Origin: Cinclus cinclus
Lineage: Eukaryota > Chordata > Aves > Passeriformes > Cinclidae
Length of the DNA: 64,000 bases
Direction: 5' to 3'
Assembly (NCBI RefSeq): GCF_963662255.1
Contig: NC_085055.1
Coordinates: forward strand, 20,818,704 to 20,882,703
Of this stretch, positions 31,570 through 40,712 are shown piece by piece (positions within the stretch are counted from its first letter, which is position 1; each line of letters opens with the position of its first letter). The notes under the pieces are model-generated. The model ran no database searches and had not been told where the DNA came from. It saw only the letters and a program-made list of their open reading frames with translations. Position numbers and translations under genes: made by a program.

Positions 31570-31770
31570 TTGCCATTACCCGCAGGGTTTTATTCTATAT
31601 TTTTCTCCGGCTCTGAGGCTGGTTTATATGTGCATATATTTGACCTCAGAGGGATTATTACAGCCACAAGAGTAAATAATGCAGTGCTGAATTATAAAAG
31701 TGAATACCTGAAGATGAAACCTGCCCTATCCCACTCACTGCTTCCTAATGGGAATGCTTGTGATTTATGA
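31570..31770. other. Candidate conserved noncoding block
   Basis: AT-rich, repeat-free sequence with TTTATATGTGCATATATTTG near 31622-31641, GGGATTATTACAGCC and GAGTAAATAATGCAGTGC. It includes the near-palindromic ATATGTGCATAT. No coding signature beyond a chance frame. Confidence 0.35.
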
Positions 31771-31849
31771 CCTTCTGATAAAGGCATCCTGATGGAGAAA
31801 AGATGCATTTAGAGGCAGGCAGGAAAGGTGTCACCTAGTTTATGGGCTT

Positions 31850-32570
31850 TGAACTTTTATTTTGGGACCAGAAACACAGATCTAAAAGGCTATTTATCAG
31901 AGCCAGGGTAACATGAAGGTATTTGCTGATATTTTTAACATATTACTTTCAAATACTGCTGGAAAAGTTGAGTTTTCCAGCAAGAAATTTCTGTCCAGGT
32001 TGAAAATATGTTTTCTCTCCAAATACTGATATTTGTTCCCATTTATTTTGCCCCTGACAGTGAGGATTGCTGCAAAATGCAGGTTTTTTTGCTCTTAATG
32101 TATAAGACAATGTATCAATACTTTGGGAAGATGAAGATGTTGGAGCCTTTAGGCCTAGAAGTCATAAATGGAGAGTGTCTAGGGTGAGATAATTACAAAA
32201 GAGTTGCAATTATTGTTGAAAATCTGGGCTAATTTGCATGCAAGGCTGCCAGGTTCTGTTTCGAGAAGGTGAACGAGCTGGATTGACAAATTTGTTAAAT
32301 CTGCTGGAGAAGCACAGTTTAAAATAATAACAATAATTAGCAGTAATATAATTGATCTATTTTGCTCTGTGCATGACAGGAATTCACTTCCAATTGAACC
32401 AGCAAATTAAAGCAACATTTAGCATACTAAACAATATTGCTGCTGAAAACCTCTATTTATATCTGCCAATAATTGTTATCTAACTCAGAGGGATGCAGCC
32501 GCTCTGCAGTCACCTTGTGATGCAGCAAACATGGGAATCGCTGGAGAACTGCTGGAATTTTCCAATAAAA
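31850..32570. other. Candidate conserved noncoding block with octamer-like site
   Basis: The most enhancer-like block in the window: about 700 bases of AT-rich, repeat-free DNA. It contains an exact octamer ATTTGCAT at 32232-32239, inside the perfect palindrome TTGCATGCAA (32234-32243), a known type of POU-factor site. TAAT/ATTA cores are dense downstream (ATAACAATAATTAG near 32326-32340, TAATATAATTGATC). Around 32275-32475 no CpG decay or repeats are evident. The role as an enhancer is inferred. Confidence 0.5.
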
Positions 32571-32604
32571 GGGACCAAATCTAGAGCATCAAGTCAGGGC
32601 ACTG

Positions 32605-32941
32605 CTCCTTGTGCTATCAATGAGCTGGTTTTTTTGTGTTAGGAGGGTAAATAAAATTCAGTTTGGTGGCCCAAGCTGTGTTCTCATGGATATGTTCTGG
32701 TTTGAAATTGAATACATTAAATCTTCAAGCGTGGAGAGAGGATGGACTGAAAAACCCACCCCAACAGTCAGTCTGTGGTGCCCCTCATGCCATCAACGAA
32801 CTGGGATTTTGTGTCCTGGAAGTTCAGTGGATTTCAGTTTCATGTCCAGATGGATATCTTAGTGTTTCAAATCAAATAAATTAAATCTGCAAGTGTGGGG
32901 AGAGGATTGATGGAAAAAAAACTACCACAGCAGTCACACTG
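32605..32941. repeat. Diverged tandem duplication of about 165-175 bp
   Basis: Copy A (about 32605-32776) and copy B (about 32781-32941) align through GC(T/C)ATCAA(T/C)GA(G/A)CTGG, TTTTGTGT, ATTCAGTTT-like, GGATAT, AATA(C)ATTAAATCT(T/G)CAAG, GTGG(A/G)GAGAGGAT and CA(A/G)CAGTCA. The offset is 176 at the start and 166 at the end, so about 10 bases of indel have accumulated. Neither copy resembles CR1, an LTR or a coding exon. Confidence 0.8.
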
Positions 32942-34035
32942 GGGGGGAAACTTTGGAAATGAAACTAGTGGAAATTGTAGCATGATCCTGGGAAAACAAA
33001 GGGGGCAAATCCTTTTTTATTCCTTCTGGAGATTTTTGGATGGAATCTGGAGGCTTTTCCATCTGACTGTATGAGGATGAATTTTTGCTGAAACCCCAGA
33101 GAAATCAAAGCTGGTTTTTGGACATTGTCAGGTCCAAGCCAGAATAGACAAAGCTCAAAGGAAAGCTCAGCAAAGCCTTGCCCAGGGCCAGTCTTGTGCT
33201 ATCCCATGAGAGTCCTTCCACCCCAATCTCCAGTTTGGAGATTGACTCCAAACAAGTCTGGCTGGCTACCCAGTCCCTGGCTCTCCCAGTCTCTGGAAGC
33301 TGCTCCAGAGGGCAGGTGAAGGAGGTTGGCACATGGGCTGGTTGGAGAAGACAGAGCCTTTCCTTCATTCCTGCCTGAAGAAGAGGCTTTGAAGGGATTC
33401 CATTATCCCCCCATGGCCTGGAGGTCAGTGTGTCCAGCTGGAGCAAACCTGAGCTGTCAGCCCCAGTGTCCTGAGGAGAAGCTGCCCACAGGCCCCTGGT
33501 GATCCCCTGGTGACCCTTCACAAACTAGGTCATTAATTGTCTTAATATTAATTTCATTTTGTAATCAATCCTCTCCACAGCACTTGGCAGTTTTGTCCCT
33601 CCCCACTCCCTCCCTGGGCTCTGCCTCCCCTTGTCCCCATGATCAGGACAGGAGGTCAAGGTATACAGCACAAACTCTATCTGAGGGCTCAATGGTGAAG
33701 TAGGAACAGGTTGGATTTTTTAATTTTTTTTTTTCTAGCATCTGACCAGGAAAATATACCATCCTCAGTGTTCACCAAGGGCAGCTCCTCTCTGATATCC
33801 TGGGTTATGTGTTCCCATGTGCTCCCCCTTTCCAGGGGAAGAAACATCTCCTTCCTACCGCAGCAGTTCCAGGGAAGTTGTCAGGTGTGCTGTGGAGGAA
33901 GGCAGAGTGCTTCAGGGGAGAGGAGCAGCTCTGAGGTCGAGGTGGGGATGCACAGCCTGGGTGGGGACAGGAGATGGATCCTGCAGAGCTTGAAGCCACC
34001 AGGTGGAATTCACTGGGACACATCATTCACATCCT
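32942..34035. other. Unique sequence, no gene seen
   Basis: A T-rich tract ending in TTTCTAG at 33717-33738 looks like a splice acceptor. The following frame has no recognised protein and no donor that I would trust. Nothing else is recognised. Confidence 0.4.
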
Positions 34036-34478
34036 TAGGTATGGAGCTGCTGGAGAGAGTCCAGAGGAGGCACCAGGATGAGCAGAGGATGGAGCAGCTC
34101 TGCTGGGAGGAAAGGCTGGGAGAGCTGGGATTGTTCAGCCTGGAGAAGAGAAGCTTTAGGGTGACCTCACTGTGGCCTTCCAGTGCCTGAAGGAGCTGAA
34201 AGGAAACACGGAGAGAGACAGTTTCAAGGAGTTTGGCATGCCTGAACAAGGGGAATGGCTTCTCACTGCCACAGGGCAGGGACGGATGGGATACTGGGAA
34301 GGAATTGTTCCCTGTGAGGGAGGTGAGGCCCTGCCACTGGTTGCCCACAGAAGCTGTGGCTGCCCCTGGAACTGTTCCAGGCCAGGTTTGGACAGGGCTT
34401 GGAGAATCCTGACATAGTGGAAGGTGTCCCTGCCCATGGCAAGAGGCAGCATTGGATGGTACTTGAGGAGCTTCTCTC
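34036..34478 (+). mobile_element. CR1 LINE 3' fragment, long sense copy
   Basis: Begins with TGGAGCTGCTGGAGAGAGTC in the ORF2 C-terminal region, translating to ERVQRRHQDEQRMEQLCW and ELGLFSLEKRS. It then runs through TACTGGGAAGGAATTGTTCC near 34291 and AGAAGCTGTGGCTGCCCCTG near 34349 to TGTCCCTGCCCATGGCAAG near 34424. The terminal TTTAAGGTCCCTTCC segment is degraded (GGTACTTGAGGAGC). The first 152 bases differ at a single base from the inverted copy at 1746-1897. Confidence 0.91.
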
Positions 34479-34762
34479 CTTTGGTACTTCCTGGAGTTGA
34501 GTCAATAAAGTTAATGGAGCTCAGAGAGGGAGTCATCCAACCAAAGGAGAGTTTTAATTCCTTTTCCCATTTTAAGAAATGATGAAAACTGTCATAGACT
34601 CTGCTCTCAGCAGGGGCTGTCTGAGTCCTGGTGGAAGATTTCCCTGGAGAGCTCACTTCCAGTCCAAGGAATCCCAGCCCCACAGGAGCACCAGCCCCAA
34701 CAAGAAAATGGCTTCTCCCTCCTAGACGTGGTCCCTGATCTGTCTTGCCAAAGCTAATCCCA
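34479..34762. other. Unique sequence between two CR1 copies
   Basis: Nothing recognised. Confidence 0.4.
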
Positions 34763-34972
34763 CCATTTAGATTTAGATGGGATATTGTGAAGGAATTCCT
34801 TCTTCCCAGGGAGATGAGGCCCTGACAGGTTGCCCAGAGAAGTGTCCAAGGCCAGGTTGGATGGGGCTCGGAGGAACCTGAGACAGTGGAAGGTGTCCCT
34901 GCCCATGGCAGGGGCTAGCACTGGGTGGTTTTAAGGACCCTTCCAACCCAAACCCTTCCATGATTTCAAACA
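34763..34972 (+). mobile_element. CR1 LINE 3' end with internal deletion
   Basis: Sense copy: ATGGGATATTGTGAAGGAAT near 34777-34796 and TTGCCCAGAGAAG at 34830-34842, which joins directly to TGTCCAAGGCCAGGTTGG at 34843-34860. The AGCTGTGGCTGCCCCTGGATCC segment present in other copies is missing. It ends in TTAAGGACCCTTCCAACCC with a TTCCATGATTTC tail. Confidence 0.9.
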
Positions 34973-36486
34973 ACTCCTGCACTCTGATTCAAGGTCTGTC
35001 CATAGGAGTCCTTCTACAGACATGGCTTGGGTGTGGATGACTCCTTCAAGACTCTGGCTAATTCCTCCTTCCCAGCATTGCATCCCACCCCCAAAGGGAA
35101 ATACCAGGTTGAAGAGTCAGGACTGTGCCTGAAACTGAGCCTGAGAGGTCCTGACAGATCTCCATGGCACGTGTCAGACTCCACCTGGCTCCCTGCCTCA
35201 TTTAATAAGTGACCTGCTCATCCAGGGACTGACATTCACGAACAAACTGCTTAATTTTACAGATTAATTAACACAGGGAAGAGGTCTGACCTTGCTGTGG
35301 AGGTAATAATGTTCCTTACTGCTCCGCAGGGTGATGGTTTAAATCTGCGACCCCAGAGCAGCTGGATCATTACTGCCTGTTGAATACAACACTAGAATCC
35401 TCTTTCCTGCCAGATACATGGGTGAGCCAAGCACTCAGAAAAGGAATTCTCTGGTTTATGCCATCAGGAGATCAGGAGATAAGGACAGAGCAGGAAGGGC
35501 ATGAAGTGCATGCCTGTCTCCAGGAACATCAGCCAGCCACGTGCCAGGAATTTCGGGGAGGAGGCTCTGCTCTGTCAAAGGAGGAGTTGAAAGGAAAACA
35601 GAGGAAACTTTGCCTTTTGTTCTGGGGTGATCAGAGTGAAGCATCCGGGGAGGGAGGGGGGAGATGGTTCTGAACGTGAGGCTGCAGCAGGGCATGGGAT
35701 GCACACTCCTGGGGTTTGGGACCACATCCGGAGCATCTGGATGGATTTACAGCCCGCTGAGCTCTCCTGGGGGCTTTGCTGTGCCCAGGGGCCTCGGGAC
35801 CTTCTCCTGCAGCAGTTGGTGGTGGCAGGTTGGGTTTGGTGCTGGGCACAGGGCTGGTGGTGGCCGTGGCTCAGCGCTCACCAGTCACCACCCAGCCAAT
35901 CCTTCAGATACCAATCCCAGGGAGATTTTCCTTCCCTCCAGGAGTGCTGTGGGTATAAAGGAGGGATGAGGTTAAAACCCCAGGCACCCTCAGCACGGGC
36001 TGCCTTTTTTTCCTCAGGAAATTAATTCAGTTGCTGAAATCACAATTCCATTTCCCACTTCAGTCTTTACTTGTCTTTCCGTAAGATCAAAAACAGTTTG
36101 GTGACAAACTCCTCTGATTCCTTCTCTTTTTTCTACATTTGAAGTCATTCACCTCTGCAAATTCCTGCTCTGATGCCCGTAACCATCCTTCACCTCATCC
36201 TGTACCCCTGCACAGAGTTCAGCAGCTCTGGCTCCTGCAGGACCCTGTCTTCCCAAGGATCACTCTCTGAGTCTTTTGGAATACACTGGATGCCTCTTCC
36301 TCCTTTTCATCATGATAAGAGATAATGGATGCATTTCCAATTTCCAATTTCCAATACCTTCTCCCCTAATCATCCCTGCAGACCTGCTCCGAGCTTCTTG
36401 TGGTAAATCCAGTGCCAGATCCGGGTGGAAACGTCTCAGGCGAATGTTGTGGAGTTTCTTCCCCCATAGGAAAATGTAGTCGGACT
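34973..36486. other. Unique sequence; 35210-35400 looks constrained
   Basis: The part at 35210-35400 is repeat-free and includes the palindrome TTAATTAA at 35264-35271, AGGTAATAATGTTCC and GGTTTAAATCTGCGACC. It could be a short conserved element. A small TTTCCAA tandem (about three copies) lies near 36332-36356. No gene is recognised. Confidence 0.4.
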
Positions 36487-36595
36487 GAAATCAAAACATT
36501 TTGAAGGAAACGTGTTGATTTTGACTGGGAAGTATCAAAACAGATTGTTTCCACTTTCTCGGTTTGTTTTGACAGCATCAAAATGTTTCATTTCC
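36487..36595. repeat. MITE-like imperfect inverted repeat
   Basis: The left arm GAAATCAAAACATTTTGAAG (36487-36506) pairs imperfectly with the right arm CATCAAAATGTTTCATTTCC (36576-36595). Inside, TTGATTTTGAC and TATCAAAACAG form a second nested inverted pair. Arms of about 20 bases around a 70-base centre suggest an old nonautonomous DNA transposon, but no target duplication or family match can be shown from sequence alone. Confidence 0.5.
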
Positions 36596-38917
36596 ATGAG
36601 GTAAAAACATTTGAGGTTGTATTTGCTCTCAGTTTAGTTTTGACTTTCCCTTTCCCTGAAATCATTGCATTTTTCTCATGAGAAACTTGAATAGAAGCTT
36701 GTGGAAGTGTCGAAATCCCCAAATGGGAGCCCTTCATTATTCAAGGTGTTCCCAGGTCAGAGTGGGAGCTCTTCTCTCTCCTGGGCACCCCCTGGCCCAT
36801 CACAGCCACCCAAACAGGGCAGAAATAAACCCAAACCCACCTCTGGAGCTGGGGCTGAGGAGAAGGAACCCCAGCCAGGTGCCTTTCCTCAGTTTATTTC
36901 CTCACAGCCCGATGTTTGCTGCCAACCCTTTGGGGTGCTGCTGGAATTCCCCACCCTGTGCTAAAAAAGCTTTATGGCAAGCCATGAAAGCCAAGCCACA
37001 TCTTCATTTCTCACCTCCGCTCTTAACAGCTTTTGTTCCTGGAAGGAAGGAAGTGTTTTATGTCCTTCAGTGAGGCAGATCCATCAGCAGACTGAGAAAA
37101 ACAATTAAAGCAAGGTAGCACACAGGAATTAACCTTTAGGGGATAGACCCAGCTCAATGACTCCTCCTCCTTGCCTATCTGCATCCCAAGATGCTGATTA
37201 ATTTCTCCCTGCTGCTTATTACCATTCTCTAAAGACTGGAGAAAATTAGGAGGGAGCTTGAAAATCCCCAAGCTTCAAAAGGTTTGATTTCCTGGGCCCA
37301 TTTTTTTTTTCTGCTTTCCCGCTGCCTGATTTCCCACAGAGCTTTTCCCGGGCATTTGGGGATGTATTCGCCTCTTGTGCATCATCTTGGCTTGGGAAAA
37401 AAATGGGTTTCTTTCCAAAGTGACTTTTTTTGTGCCTCTCAGCCATGCCTGAATGATGTGCATTGCTTTGGGGGGAGGAGGTGAGGGGTGAATGGCCTGT
37501 GAGCTTGACTTCCCCCTCTCCATGGGGATATTACTGAAGTGTCTCTTTCTCTTTTCTCCCTCTGAGTGTTTTAAAAGGTTTGATATTTTAGAGACGCCTT
37601 TCTTTCAGCAGCTGAGGTTAAAACTGGCTGAGACGAGAAAGGCATATCCCATGAGCTTTATTTCTGCAAAATCTGAAGAGTTACAGGAGTTTGAGTGGAT
37701 GGGTGCTGAGCCCGGGGGGCTAGAGACCCAAAAGCAGATATCAACAGGTCCAAGGCCTGCAGAGAGCAGAAGGAAGGGATATGGACCTCAAAATAAGGCA
37801 CAGAGTCTTTTGTCAAAGCACAAAGAGCACAAGTGCAGCTTCTTGAGAGCCAAAGCAAATCCCCTGTACCTGGAGTCCTGCCCAGGGTTAATTTAATGGG
37901 TCCAGCCCAATCCCTCATCCCACAGTGCTGAGGCCAAGGGGTCAGGTGGAGTGTGAGTGTTTGAGGAATACATTAGCAGTGGGATATGGGCCGGAGTCTC
38001 TTCAACAGGCAAAAGTCCCAGCAGAAAACTTCTCCCCACCACAATTAAAAGGAAGCTCGTGCACGGTTTTGGGGGGTGCAGATGCATCTGATCCTCTGCC
38101 CCCCACCACAGGACACGGCTTCTCCACCAGCCAACAGCCTTGGACAAATGACAGCATAAAACCACATCCCTGGGTTAAAAAGGAAAGAAAGGAAGAGTGA
38201 GAGGGCTGCAGCAGGAGGGAAAATAAACCCCCACTGAGCTGTTATTCCAGCCCTGATGGAAGCCCAAGATCACTCACAGGAGCCCTCAGAAGTTCATAAA
38301 CACCTTTGCTTGTAGTTTCCACTTTGACTTTGTTCAGACTGGAGGGGACAAATGTGTTCCTGTCGCTGGCTGCTGATTCTGCTACTTCTCCAGAAAGGAA
38401 TGGCTTCGCCTTTCTCCAGCGCGTGCCTCATAAAACAGGGATTAAGAGCATTTTTTTCAAACATCATTTTTGTAATAGCGCAGCCCCAAACCCCTTCAAT
38501 CAGCAAACTTGAGCACGGCTTGACAGCCTAAACTGCCATTCCTTAACCCACAGGACAAGAAGTGCCATTTGCACATGGCTGAGTGGCCAGCAGCAGAGAT
38601 TCATGTTGGCTGCTAATTGCCTTTGGCCCTGAGCCATGGCAAAAACACTCCAGTACCCAGGGCATTCCTCCTCCCAACCCCATCCTGGGTAAATGGCTCT
38701 GCCCGGACTTCAGTGACTCAGGAGTGTGTGGGGCCAGAATTCTTTCAGGAAGGTGGGCAAGGGAAGGACAGCTGGGGAAGAAAATTCTCCAGCAATGCCT
38801 CAGGAGCTCCTGGGCACAAAACTCCGGTTTAAACCTGCTGTGAATATCTCTGGATATTCCATTTTCCATGGAATAGAAAGAGCACATGGAAGAACTCCTC
38901 TGGCCTTCCAAATCCCC
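36596..38917. other. Unique sequence; 38300-38510 may be constrained
   Basis: Mixed composition with no CR1. At 38300-38510 repeat-free sequence keeps several CpGs (CCTGTCGCTGG, CTCCAGCGCGTGCC, AATAGCGCAGCC) in an otherwise AT-leaning context. No exon is recognised anywhere in the stretch. Confidence 0.4.
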
Positions 38918-39003
38918 TAGTGGAAGGTGTCCATGACAGGGGTTGGAGTGAGTTGGGCTTTAAGGTCCCTTCCAACCCAAACCATTCTGTGATTCCATAA
39001 TAT
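38918..39003 (+). mobile_element. CR1 LINE extreme 3' end
   Basis: Last 85 bases of a sense copy: TAGTGGAAGGTGTCC near 38918-38932, GGGCTTTAAGGTCCC, TTCCAACCCAAACC and the tail ATTCTGTGATTCC at 38984-38996, followed by ATAATATTCC. Confidence 0.9.
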
Positions 39004-39643
39004 TCCACCTAAAGCACGTGTCCCAGTGCTGTTGGAAGTGTGGAATCTGTCTGGGATGTCCACACAGGACTGGAAAACAACACAGAGGAACTGACGAGGT
39101 CCTATCAAGTGACTTTCAGCAGCCCTGAGGTGGATGCTCCTTCAAATGACCCTGGCCATCTCCATGGACAGCTGGAACCACTGACCCAAGGTCCTTTCCT
39201 GACTGCAGAATACCCCAGCTCAGCTCAAAGCTGGGCCAGGTTCCTGCTCTGCCTCATTCCCAACCTCTGATCCCTCAAAACAGTTGAAGGGATAACTCCA
39301 CCAACCCTTGTCCACAGAGCACTGCAGAAAAAAAATGACCAGTTCTGGGATCTGGGCCAGAATCTGCAGCAAATAATATGAACAAGGCTTGTGAATGTTC
39401 AGATTTAGCAAAAAACCTGAGCAAGCCTCCTTGAAACGGGGCAGAGGTGGGACCTTAAGGGTCCTTCAGGGGAGAGAAAGTTGATGTTGGCAGTGGGGTG
39501 AAGGAGGTGGTTGTCCAGGGAACCCAGGTGAGAGAGCAGGGTGGGGCTGCAAGGACATAATGAAGTGCTTCACTAATGACTCTGACATCCTCAGTGGACA
39601 ATCCTGATATTTTGTGCACTTTTAAAATTCCACCAATACCTTT
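39004..39643. other. Unique sequence, no gene seen
   Basis: Nothing recognised besides ordinary mixed-composition DNA. Confidence 0.4.
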
Positions 39644-39685
39644 CAAAAGTTATTTGTAGAAATAAAAATCTACAAATAACTTTTG
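39644..39685. repeat. Perfect inverted repeat: 17-bp arms, 8-nt loop
   Basis: CAAAAGTTATTTGTAGA at 39644-39660 is the exact reverse complement of TCTACAAATAACTTTTG at 39669-39685, with AATAAAAA between them. Pairing does not extend further (T at 39643 against G at 39686). It is unrelated in sequence to the hairpin at 5140. Confidence 0.96.
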
Positions 39686-39794
39686 GGGTACTTGGCATAA
39701 GTATTCCCAAAAAACCCCCTGGATTTCCAGGAGTCTGTACAACCTCCCCTAAAGTCATGTGGCAGAAGTTATTGATAAACTTCATTAAATCTTT

Positions 39795-39842
39795 GGATGG
39801 TTTATGTTGGAAAGGAACGTTAAGTATCATCCAGTCTGCTCC
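39795..39842 (-). mobile_element. Short CR1-like 3' end relic, antisense
   Basis: GGATGGTTTATGTTGGAAAG, then GAACGTTAAGTATCATCCAG. This matches the reverse complement of the CR1 3' end with several substitutions. Only about 48 bases remain. Confidence 0.6.
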
Positions 39843-40437
39843 TCTTACTTGTTGGATTTGTTATTCCTGAGGAAAGAATGATGGATTTTGATTTCCTGTA
39901 TCCTTCTGTTCTCATTGGTAATGTTTTGTAACAAAATACAACTGGCATGGATTTTCTTTTAATGGATTTAATTGAAATGATGGCAAATCATTCCAGCTGA
40001 AGTGTGGGATATGAAATAGGAGTCTACTCCCATATTTACACTCCTAACAACCCAAAATGTGGGGTTTCATGGCAACAAGGAGCTTTCATGGAAGCAGCCC
40101 AGCACTGCCTCCAAACACTGATTTCAGCTGATTATGTGCTCTGTACCTTCAGGCAGAACAGCACATGCAGGCCCTAAAGCAGGGGCAGTGAGGATTTGGC
40201 AAGTTTAGTTACACCCACAGACGATGCAACCAGCCAAGGATGCCACAATGACAATGCCAGACTTTCCAGCTGAGTGATGGGGAAAAATCCACGGCGAGAG
40301 CTGAAAGGTGCTTCCCTGGGGAGGACAAGTCAAGGTAAAGCTCCCTGTGCTGAGCAAGCAGAGCTGGAGCTGCTCCATCAACCCTGGGGACCAGGCTTGG
40401 GTCAGAATTCCAGAATTTTAAAATTTCCATCAGGAAT
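39843..40437. other. Unique sequence, AT-rich at first
   Basis: No gene or repeat recognised. Confidence 0.4.
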
Positions 40438-40712
40438 TGTGGTGATAGGATAAGAGGGAATGGCTTCAAACTGAAAGAGAGCAGAGTGGGGTATAGGGGA
40501 AAAAGAAAATCTTTCTTGTGAGGGTACTGAGGCCCTGGCACAGGGTTCCCAGAGAATCTGTGACTGCACCTGCATCCCTGGAAGTGTCCAAGGCCAGGCT
40601 GGAGCAATGTGGGATAATGGAAGGTGTCCCTGGCCATGGCAGGGGATGCAACTGAACGATCTTTAAGGTACCTTGCAACCCAAAGCATTCTGTGATTCCA
40701 TGATTCTCTGAA
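40438..40712 (+). mobile_element. CR1 LINE 3' end
   Basis: Sense copy beginning with GTGGTGATAGGATAAGAGGG and AATGGCTTCAAACTGAAAGA near 40459-40478. Then come GAGGCCCTGGCACAGGGTTC near 40530, TGTCCAAGGCCAGGCTGGA near 40586, TGTCCCTGGCCATGGCAGGG and TTTAAGGTACCTTGCAACCC near 40662-40681. The tail is ATTCTGTGATTCCATGATTC at 40688-40707, two tandem copies of the terminal unit. Confidence 0.92.

Noticed and set aside
33711..34190. Possible exon after a polypyrimidine tract ending in TTTCTAG
   Set aside because: The frame runs into a CR1 copy, has no recognisable protein and no convincing donor site.
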